Of a stretch of DNA of 52,163 nucleotides, positions 33,236-41,504 are shown one piece after another (position 1 is the stretch's first letter; the number at the start of each line of letters is the position of its first letter). Both the position numbers and the translations under genes were made by a program. The DNA lies in the NCBI GenBank assembly GCA_016930635.1, contig JAFGGI010000032.1:1-52163 (forward strand), written 5' to 3'. The notes under the pieces were generated by a model. That model had not been told where the DNA came from, did no database searches, and saw only the letters and a list, made by a program, of their open reading frames with translations. Origin of the DNA: Sedimentisphaerales bacterium (GTDB lineage: Bacteria > Planctomycetota > Phycisphaerae > Sedimentisphaerales > UBA12454).

Positions 33236-34249
33236 TCAATCCACAACCCGCAGTTCTGAATGACCAGGCTCGAACATATCATACAGCTCTACTAATTCTC
33301 CGTTATACAGCCGGATGCATCCGCGGGAGCTTTTTGTCCCGATAGTCGATTCATCTTTTGTGCCGTGAAATGCTATTCCTGTGATGCTGCGGGTTCTGTT
33401 GTCGATACCTTCCAGTTCTATCCAGCCCGAGCCAAGCGGATAATCCGGGTCATTTGCGTGATATGTCTTTCCTGTTTCCGGGTCCGTCCATGTAGGCTTA
33501 ATAAGTTTGCCGCCGACTTTTGCCCGCCACAGCCCAGGCGGTGTCTCATATCCTTCTTTGCCGAGCCCTACTTTGTAAGTTTTTACATATGTATTTTGCA
33601 GGTAAAGGTCCATCATGAAAGATGAGCGATAGACAATAGCGTAAAACGGCCCATTTACAGTTTTTATTACCTGTCCTGCCCGCAGGGATTTTTCACTCTG
33701 AATATTGTTTATTCTCATCAGGAACTGGTAAGGCACCTTATATTTTTTGGCGATGTTTGACAGCATATCGCCTGGCTGGACCTTATATGTGGAGCAGAGA
33801 TTATCGCCGAAATAAACCGTTCTGCCAAAAAGCCACTTATCAGCCAAACTTGCCATCTGAGCTTTAACCTGCTCTCTAAGAGCCGTATCCATTCCCATAT
33901 TAATGGCTTCGTTAAGAGTGTCTCTGGCTGCAATGATTTTGTCCTCATCAATTGATTTTTGGGCATCCTGTAAAAATGCCAGCACCCTCGAGCCTGTCAG
34001 GCCGTTAGCCTCGGCTACAATATGCCTCAAGTCAGTGGCTTTCTTTATTTGCTCCTTCTCTGCGATATCTTCTGCTTCTATCTGCAAAGGCTGAGTTTCA
34101 ACTGACTCCTGCGCAGGTTCGGCCTTGTCTTCTGAAGGAGAATAGAAAAATAATACTGCCCCTATAACTACAATAACTGCTGCAATTGTATAATAAATGG
34201 CCGTCTTTCTTCTGCGCGACCTGTAACTGCCATACGATGACATTGCCAT
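33236..34249 (-). CDS. LysM domain L,D-transpeptidase
   Basis: The 337-residue protein has an Arg-rich cytosolic start, one anchor ('IYYTIAAVIVVIGAVLFFYS'), an acidic linker with a helical repeat-like part, a LysM domain ('YKVQPGDMLSNIAKKYKVPYQFLMRINNIQSEKSLRAGQVI', about residues 150-195) and a C-terminal YkuD domain. The YkuD catalytic set is complete: 'IAFHGTKD' and 'SSRGCIRLYNGE' with the nucleophile Cys. It should bind peptidoglycan and make 3-3 cross-links or attach proteins. It sits between the cyclo-ligase and the VWA gene on the same strand; together with dapF it shows that the cell has diaminopimelate-type peptidoglycan. Confidence 0.92.
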   Translation of the reverse strand: MAMSSYGSYRSRRRKTAIYYTIAAVIVVIGAVLFFYSPSEDKAEPAQESVETQPLQIEAEDIAEKEQIKKATDLRHIVAEANGLTGSRVLAFLQDAQKSIDEDKIIAARDTLNEAINMGMDTALREQVKAQMASLADKWLFGRTVYFGDNLCSTYKVQPGDMLSNIAKKYKVPYQFLMRINNIQSEKSLRAGQVIKTVNGPFYAIVYRSSFMMDLYLQNTYVKTYKVGLGKEGYETPPGLWRAKVGGKLIKPTWTDPETGKTYHANDPDYPLGSGWIELEGIDNRTRSITGIAFHGTKDESTIGTKSSRGCIRLYNGELVELYDMFEPGHSELRVVD

Positions 34250-34275
34250 TTTATTTTTTTATCCTTCTGCTGTGT

Positions 34276-34845
34276 TTATTTTTTTATGTAAATTACACCT
34301 TCATCTGTTACGAGCATATCGACCGGCTGGTCATGCTCTGTTGTTGGTACGACCGGTATGATCTGTTCGGCAAATCCAAAACCGCATTTTATGGCCCGCA
34401 GCTTTTCATGAGGAAAGAATCTGTCGTAATAAGACCCGCCTCTGCCCAACCGGTTACCTTCCTTGTCAAAAGCCAGTCCGGGCGTTACTACCAGGTCAAT
34501 ATCCTCAAGCGGAACTGGTATCCCTGTTACCGGGTTTCTCAGGCCTCCTGCCTCGGTAGCTATACCGGCCTCAAGAGAGCTTATCTGTACCGGGATCATA
34601 TGTCTTTGCTGCCATGAAATTTTCGGGACAGCTATTGTCTTCGTATGCTGCCAGGCATACATAATAAAAGCTGCGGTATCGATTTCATGAGGCATGGAGA
34701 GAAATGCCATAATAGTAGTTGCTTTCTGAAATTCCGGCGTGTCAGCAAGATTTTTGCAGGCTATCTGGCTCTTACCGGCCAGCTGCTCCGATGAGTAACT
34801 GCACAATTGCGTTCTCATTTGCTGCCGCAACTGCTTTTTGTCCAT
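34276..34845 (-). CDS. 5-formyltetrahydrofolate cyclo-ligase
   Basis: The 189-residue protein begins 'MDKKQLRQQMRTQL' and contains 'IMAFLSMPHEIDTAAFIMYAW', 'VAVPKIS', 'LVVTPGLAFDKEGNRLGRGGSYYDRFF' and 'GFGFAEQIIPVVPTTEHDQPVDMLVTDEG', all characteristic of the MTHFS family (ATP-binding 'GRGGSYYDR'). It converts 5-formyl-THF to 5,10-methenyl-THF. In many bacteria this gene neighbours 6S RNA; I find no such RNA beside it here. It lies 20 bp after rarA and 26 bp before the L,D-transpeptidase gene. Confidence 0.93.
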   Translation of the reverse strand: MDKKQLRQQMRTQLCSYSSEQLAGKSQIACKNLADTPEFQKATTIMAFLSMPHEIDTAAFIMYAWQHTKTIAVPKISWQQRHMIPVQISSLEAGIATEAGGLRNPVTGIPVPLEDIDLVVTPGLAFDKEGNRLGRGGSYYDRFFPHEKLRAIKCGFGFAEQIIPVVPTTEHDQPVDMLVTDEGVIYIKK

Positions 34846-34865
34846 TTAGCGTCCTTCCGTTGGAG

Positions 34866-36221
34866 TTACTTTCCTTTTTCCTTTTTTATCAGAATTTCCA
34901 GCTTTTGTAAATAATCCATAATTAATTTTTCTCTGCCGAGGGGCTTTGGGATGTAATATTTGTCCTTTTTGCCGGGCAGATAGTCCTGTACCGCAAAGCC
35001 GCCGGGCCAGTCATGAGGATACTTATAGTCGGCTCCGTAACCCTGCTTTTTAGCCCCTTGATAATGTGAGTCTTTGAGGTGTTTTGGCACAGGGATAGTC
35101 TTCTTATTTTTCACATCACCCAGGGCCGACCATATAGCCTTAGCCGAGGCATTGGACTTGGGAGCACAGGCGATATATATAGCTGCTTGTGCCAGCGGCA
35201 GTTGTGCCTCCGGAAAGCCCACAAATTCCGATATCTGCACTGCCGCCGCTGCCAGGATAGTTGCCGTTGGGTCGGCATTACCGACATCCTCAGCCGCACA
35301 GACCGCTATCCTCCTTGCGATAAAACGCGCATCCTCGCCGCCTGCTATCAGCCTTGCCAGCCAATAGACCGTGGCATCCGGGTCTGAACCCCGCATACTC
35401 TTCTGTAAGGCACTGGCCAGGTCATAATGAGTATCTCCCGTCGGATCAAAGCAGATAGACTTTTGCTGTATGGACTCTTTAGCGATTTCAAGGTCGAATT
35501 TTATCGTTTTAACCCCGGCGTTTTTCTGGGACATAACTCCTATTTCAAGGGCACCCAAAGCCTTTCTCGCATCACCGTCGCTCATTATAGCGATGTATTC
35601 AAGGGCGTCTTCTTTGGCAATAATATCCAAAGGACCCAGCCCTCGCTTCTTATTGGTCAAAGCCCTTTTTAAAAGCTGAATAATGTCAGATTTTTCCAAA
35701 GGCTTAAACTCGAAGATAGTACTGCGTGACAGCAGGGGGGAATTGACGGCGAAGTAAGGATTTTCAGTAGTAGCTCCTATCATAATAACTACCCCTGTCT
35801 CGACATCGCTTAAGAGCACATCCTGCTGTGCTCGGTTGAAGCGGTGTATTTCGTCGATAAACAGGACGGTTTTTCCTTTTTTGGTAAGCAGTCTGTCTTT
35901 TGCCTCGGCCAGTATTGTACGGATATCTGAGACATTTGCGGCCGGGGCACTGAGATGGAAAAATTTTGCCTCTGCCTGTTGAGCGATGACCCATGCCAGG
36001 GATGTTTTGCCGGTTCCGGGAGGCCCGAAAAATATAAGGCTGCTGAGAGTCCCGGCCTGCAGCATTCGGTAGAGCAGTTTTCCGGGCGATATGAATTCCC
36101 GCTGGCCGATGAATTCATCGAGATTGCCAGGCCTCATTCTTGCCGCAAGAGGTGCATTTAACAGTAGTTGTGCCTGTTCTACCTCAGAAAAAAGCGACTT
36201 GTCATCTCTGCTTTCGGGCAT
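34866..36221 (-). CDS. rarA: Replication-associated recombination protein A (RarA/MgsA)
   Basis: The 451-residue AAA+ protein has the characteristic start 'APLAARMRPGNLDEFIGQ', Walker A 'FFGPPGTGKTSLA', Walker B 'VLFIDEIHRFNRAQQD', sensor 'GATTENPYFAVNSPLLSRS' and the C-terminal tetramerisation region 'LARLIAGGEDARFIARRIAVCAAEDVG...PKHLKDSHY...YKYPHDWPGG'. It acts at stalled replication forks in the cytosol. The start at 36221 gives the usual short N-terminal lead. The predicted promoter places transcription start at or next to the ATG, so the mRNA may be leaderless. First gene of the minus-strand run ending with the TolR-like gene. Confidence 0.95.
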   Translation of the reverse strand: MPESRDDKSLFSEVEQAQLLLNAPLAARMRPGNLDEFIGQREFISPGKLLYRMLQAGTLSSLIFFGPPGTGKTSLAWVIAQQAEAKFFHLSAPAANVSDIRTILAEAKDRLLTKKGKTVLFIDEIHRFNRAQQDVLLSDVETGVVIMIGATTENPYFAVNSPLLSRSTIFEFKPLEKSDIIQLLKRALTNKKRGLGPLDIIAKEDALEYIAIMSDGDARKALGALEIGVMSQKNAGVKTIKFDLEIAKESIQQKSICFDPTGDTHYDLASALQKSMRGSDPDATVYWLARLIAGGEDARFIARRIAVCAAEDVGNADPTATILAAAAVQISEFVGFPEAQLPLAQAAIYIACAPKSNASAKAIWSALGDVKNKKTIPVPKHLKDSHYQGAKKQGYGADYKYPHDWPGGFAVQDYLPGKKDKYYIPKPLGREKLIMDYLQKLEILIKKEKGK

Positions 36222-36227
36222 AAACCT

Positions 36228-36257
36228 ATTATACCGCCCGATTAAGCCTTTTGTCGA
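36228..36257 (-). promoter_or_regulatory. Promoter of rarA
   Basis: On the minus strand TCGACA (36257-36252) and TATAAT (36233-36228) are separated by 18 bases. Only AGGTTT separates the -10 box from the ATG, so transcription should begin at the start codon or within a base or two. Confidence 0.6.
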
Positions 36258-36378
36258 TGATAACTTTGCCCCGAACCTGCTTTGTATTATTAGGTTAGAA
36301 AGTAAGCATTGTTTATGTTTTGCGGTTAAAATCGGGAAAAGGTTGATATTATGACGAGAATATCGAGCAGGTGCGGGG

Positions 36379-37455
36379 TTACTTTATGTCGACTTTTGTC
36401 GGATTGCAGACTTTTACGGTATTTTTGCCTGCCTGTTTAGCGGCATAAAGTGCCTCATCGCTGTAGTGGGTTATTTCTTCCGGGCACATCTCACCGTCGT
36501 ATTGGCCGACTCCGATACTGACGGATACCTCGATTTTTTGTCTCTCCCAGATGATAGGAGATCTCGAAACTTCTTCGACCATTCTCTCTGCTACTACCGT
36601 AGCTTCTTTCAGCGAGGTATTTGGAAGAATAATTGCGAATTCATCACCGCCGTATCTTGCGGCAGTGTCGATCTTTCGAATACACGAAGCCAGTTTCCTG
36701 CTGACCCTTTTTATCGCCATATCGCCGGCACGGTGTCCGTAGTTGTCATTGATAGGCTTGAGATTGTCAATATCAGCCATTATTATCGAAAGCTGTCCGC
36801 CGTATCGCTGGCATCTTCTAAGTTCTCTTTCCAGGTTCTCATAGAATGTCCGGTGATTAGCCAGACCTGTCAGGCCATCGGTCTTGGCCTGATACTGTGT
36901 CTTCTCGAAGAGCTTGATATTGCCTATCGAAGCCCCCATCAGCTGACGCAGCAGTTCAATAATAGCGATATCTTCATCACTGAATTTATCCGCGTCGATC
37001 TTGTCTGATATATTCAATACACCGACAACTCTGTTATGGCAGATAAGCGGAGCGATTATGCAGTTATCTGACTGGTAATTCTTCGGAAATTTACGGTTCG
37101 TTTTCGAAAATACCTGGGTCTTATGGTGGTCGATGTTTTCGATAATGACCAGATTGTTAGTTCTGATGGCCTTTATCATAGGTGATAAATTGGCCTGGTT
37201 CAGTGATACTATATTATTAATCAAAAATGGATGATTATTGTTCTGCAGATGCAGCATTTCACTTATTTCATCAAGGATATACAGTGAGGCAAATCGGGCG
37301 TTAACAAGTTTGGGAACCTGCTCGACGCAGATTTCACCTATTTGTTGCAGATCCAGGCAGTTGATCTGCTGAACAAGCGGGGCGATAACCTGTAAAACAT
37401 TCCAGTCAGAGGCTTTTGATTGGCAAGCAGTTTTGTCTTTTTTATTTTCGCTCAT
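36379..37455 (-). CDS. GAF domain diguanylate cyclase
   Basis: The 358-residue cytosolic protein has a GAF domain in residues about 20-180 ('LVNARFASLYILDEISEMLHLQNN...CIIAPLICHNRVVGVLNISDKIDADKFSDEDIAIIELLRQL') and a GGDEF domain from about 195 ('AKTDGLTGLANHRTFYENLERELRRCQRYGGQLSIIMADIDNLKPINDNYGHRAGD'). The active-site loop is 'RYGGDEFAI', intact, and 'RKID' lies five residues before it, a normal inhibitory I-site. It should make c-di-GMP in response to a ligand or redox signal at the GAF domain. It is divergent from the MerR/FlgB-like/flhG/fliA block, consistent with a motility switch. Confidence 0.93.
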   Translation of the reverse strand: MSENKKDKTACQSKASDWNVLQVIAPLVQQINCLDLQQIGEICVEQVPKLVNARFASLYILDEISEMLHLQNNNHPFLINNIVSLNQANLSPMIKAIRTNNLVIIENIDHHKTQVFSKTNRKFPKNYQSDNCIIAPLICHNRVVGVLNISDKIDADKFSDEDIAIIELLRQLMGASIGNIKLFEKTQYQAKTDGLTGLANHRTFYENLERELRRCQRYGGQLSIIMADIDNLKPINDNYGHRAGDMAIKRVSRKLASCIRKIDTAARYGGDEFAIILPNTSLKEATVVAERMVEEVSRSPIIWERQKIEVSVSIGVGQYDGEMCPEEITHYSDEALYAAKQAGKNTVKVCNPTKVDIK

Positions 37456-37887
37456 AACCCTTTTTTTACAAACAAGTTAGAATGAAAATATACTGCTGCC
37501 GCTACACGCGTCAGCTCATATCGGTGCTTCAAACTGCCTGATTTGCCAAAAAAATTGCTATTTTCTGTGCTGTTTTTCTTTGGGCAAAATCAGGTCCGAA
37601 AACACATCCTTTTTCAGGTATGACAGCCGCTGATTTTCAGCGATCTGCCCCCATATTTCATAACTCTTTTAAAAGATAAGAACTTTTTCGGCTTCGTGCA
37701 AACCTGTGCGGATATGAAAGGCAGGGCAAAAAGAGAAAATTTCGCAATTTTTTTAAAAAAAGTAGTTGACGGGAAATAGAATAAGTTTTACATTTTATAA
37801 AACGTAAAAGTTGTTTTTTGAGACCGTGAATTTGCTATTAAAGGACTTTTGCCTTTTACGGCCGGTAATATTTAAAAAGGCCCGGAT
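37456..37887. other. Divergent intergenic region between diguanylate cyclase and MerR genes
   Basis: This 432-bp stretch has no gene. It holds an inverted pair CTGATTTGCC (37538-37547) / GGGCAAAATCAG (37582-37593), a short hairpin CGCTG-ATTTT-CAGCG (37628-37642), the A-tract and MerR promoter (37748-37794) and two overlapping dyads at 37785-37809. The predicted MerR leader is about 85 bases. I tested the first half by eye for a c-di-GMP riboswitch and did not find its conserved core. Confidence 0.6.
37766..37809 (+). promoter_or_regulatory. Promoter and dyad operator of the MerR gene
   Basis: TTGACG (37766-37771) and TACATT (37789-37794) are 17 bases apart. Over the -10 lie GTTTTA/TAAAAC arms (37785-37790 and 37798-37803) and the overlapping TTTTAC/GTAAAA arms (37786-37791 and 37804-37809). 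A bound regulator here would repress rather than twist the promoter, unlike classical MerR operators, which lie between -35 and -10. Confidence 0.5.
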
Positions 37888-38184
37888 ATGTTTGAATCGC
37901 AGCAATCAAATTTAACGAGGAACGGTAAAGCTGAATTTTCTGTTCCTCAAAAGCTTTATCGCATCGGTGAGATAGTAAGTTACACACCGTATTCTCGTCA
38001 GACTATTCACAACTATACGATTATGGGTCTGATAAGAGAGGCTGCCTGGACCCAGGGCGGTCATCGGCTTTATGACGAAAGTGTTTTCGAGCAGCTTTCA
38101 AAGATCACCGAACTTAGAAAAACAAAAACGCTGACCCAGATAAGGGAGATACTTGAAGCGCCTGGTACCGACTTTTGCGTTTAA
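37888..38184 (+). CDS. MerR family transcriptional regulator (short form)
   Basis: The 98-residue protein is a MerR DNA-binding domain with almost nothing after it: 'KLYRIGEIVSYTPYSRQTIHNYTIMGLIREAAWTQGGHRLYDESVFEQLSKITELRKTKTLTQIREIL'. It lacks the long dimerisation helix and effector domain of full MerR proteins (about 130 or more residues). It begins a block with a FlgB-like gene, flhG and fliA, so it may control flagellar or motility genes. AAAAGGCCCGG precedes the ATG. The end of the gene lies 23 bases before the next start. Confidence 0.82.
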   Translation: MFESQQSNLTRNGKAEFSVPQKLYRIGEIVSYTPYSRQTIHNYTIMGLIREAAWTQGGHRLYDESVFEQLSKITELRKTKTLTQIREILEAPGTDFCV

Positions 38185-38207
38185 AATGTAATTACAGGAA
38201 AATAGCT

Positions 38208-38648
38208 TTGACTAACGACACTGAACAAATGGATTTGTCATCATTGATTCGGGATAACATAGACGATATACTTGTAAAGATCATTCAGTTTACGCATATT
38301 CGCCACGATGTTATTCAGAAAAATATAGAGGATTGTCACGCCGAAGACTTTGTTCCCAGACGTGTTGATGTTGAAGACTTTGCGAAAGTCATTTCCATAG
38401 CATTATCGGAGCATCAGAAATCAAAAAGACTTGTTCTGTGTGACAGCCCGACTGTCAGTTTCAAGGCAGACGGGCGGTTGAATATAAAATTGAAAGTTGA
38501 TACTGCTGCCCTGGGACTATTTGACAGAGACTTTGATCAGTATATGCGTCTTCAGCAAAAGCGGCTGGACGAAAATATGATAAATAACCGAACGGCTTGT
38601 GCTCTGTTGAGTCATAAATTGAAATTTTCCAGGGCCCCGGCCAGATAA
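38208..38648 (+). CDS. FlgB-like protein (flagellar basal-body rod-like), uncertain
   Basis: From TTG 38208 the product is 146 residues. Residues 32-54 ('RHDVIQKNIEDCHAEDFVPRRVD') resemble the rod-protein N-terminal motif of FlgB ('R..VI..NIAN..TPGY..R.V.F'), with the NIAN/TPG residues largely changed. The end, 'FDRDFDQYMRLQQKRLDENMINNRTACALLSHKLKFSRA', follows the FlgB C-terminal pattern of an Asp before a helix with 'M..L..NQL.Y......L..KF..L'. Length is that of FlgB (about 135). AGGAAA at 38196-38201 is six bases before TTG 38208; ATG 38229 is an alternative. It sits between MerR and flhG. No hook or rod genes are nearby, so it could be a divergent FlgB or an assembly-sensing paralogue. 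Confidence 0.5.
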   Translation: MTNDTEQMDLSSLIRDNIDDILVKIIQFTHIRHDVIQKNIEDCHAEDFVPRRVDVEDFAKVISIALSEHQKSKRLVLCDSPTVSFKADGRLNIKLKVDTAALGLFDRDFDQYMRLQQKRLDENMINNRTACALLSHKLKFSRAPAR

Positions 38649-38734
38649 TATCGCCGTAAGCTCTTTTTAATAAAGATGTTATAAGTTTATATAGAATAAT
38701 TTATGGAGTAATTATATCTTTCAGGGAGGAATCA

Positions 38735-39583
38735 ATGGCCACAACATCTGTCGAAGAACTTGCCAAACTTGCTGCTGCCAACAGCCAAAAAGCAAATGTT
38801 CTCGCAGTTGCCAGCGGTAAAGGCGGGGTCGGCAAGACAAATGTATCGGCAAATCTGGCTATTTGTCTGGCTGCACTTGGCAAGAGGGTTGTGGTATTGG
38901 ATGCTGACTTCGGTCTTGCAAATCTGGATATCATTTTCGGCATAAACAGCAAATATAATCTCTCTCATTTCATTAAAGGCTGCAGAACTCTTGACCAGAT
39001 ATGTCATACTACCCCATCAGGGGTAGATGTGATCTGCGGCTTTAGCGGTATCGATTCAGTGACAGGTGTATCTGACTTTGTCAGAGAGAGGATTATAAGG
39101 ACGCTGGAAACATTATCCGATAATTATGATGTAATTATTGTAGATACCTCTGCCGGTATCGGCAGAATGGTCTTATCTTTCTGTATGGCTTCTGACCATA
39201 CGGTTCTTGTAACTACACCTGAACCTACGGCAATGACAGATGCTTATACTGTGCTCAAGGCTCTTACGATCAAGCGGTACAACGGCAGGGTTAGTCTTCT
39301 TGTAAATAAAGCTTCGAGCGTAGCGGAAGGAAAAAATGTTTACAGACAGGTCTCAACAGCAGCGGCACAGTTTATAGGTGTCAAGCTTCATCATACTGGC
39401 GTTCTTCTAAGGGACGAGCGTGTATCTCTGGCCGTTAAAAAACGCCAGCCGGTCGTGCTGGAATATCCCAAGTGTTCTACTACACGAGCGTTGATGACTG
39501 TCGCAGCAAGGTTGAGCAGAGTGCCTGTGAGCAGTACGGCAGGACAGAGTTTTTTCAAAAAAGTTGTTAACTGGTTTTTCTAA
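38735..39583 (+). CDS. flhG: MinD/ParA-type ATPase, FlhG-like
   Basis: The 282-residue protein has the deviant Walker A 'ASGKGGVGKTNVSANLAICLAALGKRVVVLDADFGLANLDIIFGI', Walker B region 'YDVIIVDTSAGIGRMVLSFCMASDHTVLVTTPEPTAMTDAYTVLKAL' and the C-terminal 'LLVNKASSVAEG' segment, the combination typical of FlhG/YlxH, which sets flagellar number and place with FlhF. Residues 1-20 contain no clear FlhF-binding DQA motif. GGAGG at 38725-38729 supports the start. It ends 145 bp before fliA and follows the FlgB-like gene by 86 bp. Confidence 0.88.
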   Translation: MATTSVEELAKLAAANSQKANVLAVASGKGGVGKTNVSANLAICLAALGKRVVVLDADFGLANLDIIFGINSKYNLSHFIKGCRTLDQICHTTPSGVDVICGFSGIDSVTGVSDFVRERIIRTLETLSDNYDVIIVDTSAGIGRMVLSFCMASDHTVLVTTPEPTAMTDAYTVLKALTIKRYNGRVSLLVNKASSVAEGKNVYRQVSTAAAQFIGVKLHHTGVLLRDERVSLAVKKRQPVVLEYPKCSTTRALMTVAARLSRVPVSSTAGQSFFKKVVNWFF

Positions 39584-39608
39584 AACGCCTCGGATAATAG
39601 GCCGATAT
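39581..39608 (+). promoter_or_regulatory. Possible sigma-28 type promoter before fliA
   Basis: TAAAACGC (39581-39588) and GCCGATAT (39601-39608) resemble the flagellar sigma-28 consensus (TAAAGTTT, about 11 bases, GCCGATAA) with a 12-base spacer. It begins at the flhG stop codon and lies about 120 bases before fliA, which would give fliA autoregulation. Confidence 0.35.
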
Positions 39609-39728
39609 TAATTATGGAAGCATCAAAGGCGTTAAATCCGCTAAAAGCGGTGCGGTTTTAAAAATGAATTTCATCTTACATAGCTTATCGGACTTCTGAG
39701 TCTATACGAATTTTTGGAGGACAAAAAA

Positions 39729-40517
39729 ATGTCGCCGACAAAGAAAAATATCGAAGTTGATGTAGAGGTCCTGTGGGGGGAGTTTTTCAAAGACCGCAAT
39801 GACGAAAACCGCAACAATCTGATGGAGTACTATCTGCCGATAGTCAAGTACACCGCAGAGCGTGTATATGTGAAACTACCTGAAAAAGTTGATATTGATG
39901 ATTTGATCAGTGCCGGCATATTCGGCCTGATGGATGCTATAAATGCCTTTGATCCTGAAAGAGGAGTAAAGTTTGCCACATATTGTACGCCGCGTGTCAG
40001 GGGAGCTATTCTTGACGAGCTGAGGAGTATGGACTGGGTTCCGCGTCTCGTCAGAGCCCGCGCACATCAACTTGTAAACACAACCAGGAGACTTGAGGCT
40101 GATCTTGGCAGGCTTCCCAGCGAGCAGGAACTTGCTAAAGAGCTTGAAATGGATACCGATGAATTCCGCCGGCTTCAGCGTGATGCTACGGCTGTCGGCC
40201 TTGTCTCTCTGAGTAATAACCTCGATATCGAAGGCGACAAGGATATCTGTGAGATAGACATCATCGAGGATAAAAAGAGCGAAGACCCGATCATTGAAGC
40301 GCAAAAGAGGGACTTGAAAGGACTGCTTACAAAGGGTCTGACCCGCGCTGAAAGACTCATACTTGTCCTTTACTATTATGAAGAGATGACGATGAAGGAA
40401 ATCGGTGCAACCCTCGACCTTTCCGAATCGAGAGTCTCGCAGATGCACTCATCCATAATCGCAAGGCTAAAGGCCCAGATGGATACCCGCAAAAAGGAAT
40501 TCAGCATTAATAAGTAG
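39729..40517 (+). CDS. fliA: FliA/WhiG family RNA polymerase sigma factor
   Basis: From ATG 39729 the product is 262 residues: region 2 ('NNLMEYYLPIVKYTAERVYVKLPEKVDIDDLISAGIFGLMDAINAFDPERGVKFATYCTPRVRGAILDELRSMDWVPRLVRARA'), region 3 ('NTTRRLEADLGRLPSEQELAKELEMDTDEFRRL') and region 4 ('GLTRAERLILVLYYYEEMTMKEIGATLDLSESRVSQMHSSIIARLK'). This is the FliA/WhiG (sigma-28) group. GGAGG at 39716-39720 is 8 bases before ATG 39729; the in-frame TTG at 39714 overlaps that site and is rejected. No anti-sigma FlgM is seen nearby. It probably transcribes late flagellar genes. Confidence 0.94.
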   Translation: MSPTKKNIEVDVEVLWGEFFKDRNDENRNNLMEYYLPIVKYTAERVYVKLPEKVDIDDLISAGIFGLMDAINAFDPERGVKFATYCTPRVRGAILDELRSMDWVPRLVRARAHQLVNTTRRLEADLGRLPSEQELAKELEMDTDEFRRLQRDATAVGLVSLSNNLDIEGDKDICEIDIIEDKKSEDPIIEAQKRDLKGLLTKGLTRAERLILVLYYYEEMTMKEIGATLDLSESRVSQMHSSIIARLKAQMDTRKKEFSINK

Positions 40518-40628
40518 ATTTCTGCCGGTTTGGACATCCATGGCAGGGGGGTAAAATTTAGCTTTTAATTTTCCATTTACTTTAGTATGGTATCCCTCTG
40601 AAGATTTACTGTTTTAACAGGTGTTTAA

Positions 40629-41504
40629 ATGCAATTTACGAAAATGCATGGTATCGGCAACGATTATGTCTATGTGGATTGTTTCACACAGACGGTTAGC
40701 GACCCTGCCGCCTTGGCGCCGCTGATCAGCGACCGCCACAGGGGCGTCGGCGCCGATGGTCTGATATTGATATGCCCATCTAAGATTGCTGATGTCAGGA
40801 TGAGGATGTTCAACGCCGACGGTTCCGAAGCCCAGATGTGCGGCAACGGCATCCGATGCCTGGCAAAATATGCCTATGAGCATTCGCTCGGCAGAAAAAG
40901 CGGCCCGTTTTCTGTGCCCGGCGGTAATACCTTTCCTGTTTCTCTGCGTGTCGAGACCGGCAGGGGTATTCTTACGCTCGGCCTGCAGATAGATAATAAT
41001 AACAAAGTCGAAAAAATCTGTGTCAATATGGCTCAGCCCATTCTTGTCCCGGCCAAAATCCCCGTTGTGCTCAAAGGTGATGATGTTATCAATGCACCTA
41101 TTGACATCCAGGGCAGGCAAATGCTAATGACCTGTGTCTCGATGGGCAATCCGCATGCGGTATTTTTTGTTGATGACCTTTCAGCAATTGAACTGGAAAA
41201 ACTGGGTCCTGCGATAGAAAATCACAAACTTTTCCCGGAAAGGATAAATGCCCATTTTGTAAGGGTTGATTCTGCCGGCGAATTTACAATGGTCACATGG
41301 GAGCGGGGCAGCGGGGCGACTCTGGCCTGCGGCACCGGTGCCTGCGCCTGCTGTGTAGCTGCTGTGCTTACTAACAGATGTGCCAGGGCGGTAAAAGCCA
41401 ACCTCCCCGGCGGGATACTTGAGTTGAACTGGTCCGAAGCGGACAATTGTGTCTATATGACAGGCCCCGCGACCGAGGTTTTCACCGGCAACTGGCCTGA
41501 TTAA
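40629..41504 (+). CDS. dapF: Diaminopimelate epimerase
   Basis: The 291-residue protein has the two catalytic cysteine motifs of DapF: 'GSEAQMCGNGIRCLAKYAYE' and 'GSGATLACGTGACACCVAA'. The N-terminus is 'MQFTKMHGIGNDYVYVD' and 'VSMGNPHAVFFVDDL' lies between. It converts LL- to meso-diaminopimelate for lysine and peptidoglycan. The start at 40629 is preceded by ACAGGTGTTTAA. The gene ends convergently with the pseudoprotease gene, sharing 4 bases, so no terminator fits between them. It stands alone after fliA, 111 bp downstream. Confidence 0.96.
   Translation: MQFTKMHGIGNDYVYVDCFTQTVSDPAALAPLISDRHRGVGADGLILICPSKIADVRMRMFNADGSEAQMCGNGIRCLAKYAYEHSLGRKSGPFSVPGGNTFPVSLRVETGRGILTLGLQIDNNNKVEKICVNMAQPILVPAKIPVVLKGDDVINAPIDIQGRQMLMTCVSMGNPHAVFFVDDLSAIELEKLGPAIENHKLFPERINAHFVRVDSAGEFTMVTWERGSGATLACGTGACACCVAAVLTNRCARAVKANLPGGILELNWSEADNCVYMTGPATEVFTGNWPD

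Noticed and set aside
37456-37760. c-di-GMP riboswitch between the diguanylate cyclase and MerR genes
   Set aside because: Looked for because of the GGDEF neighbour; the conserved GEMM core sequences and tetraloop receptor were not found.
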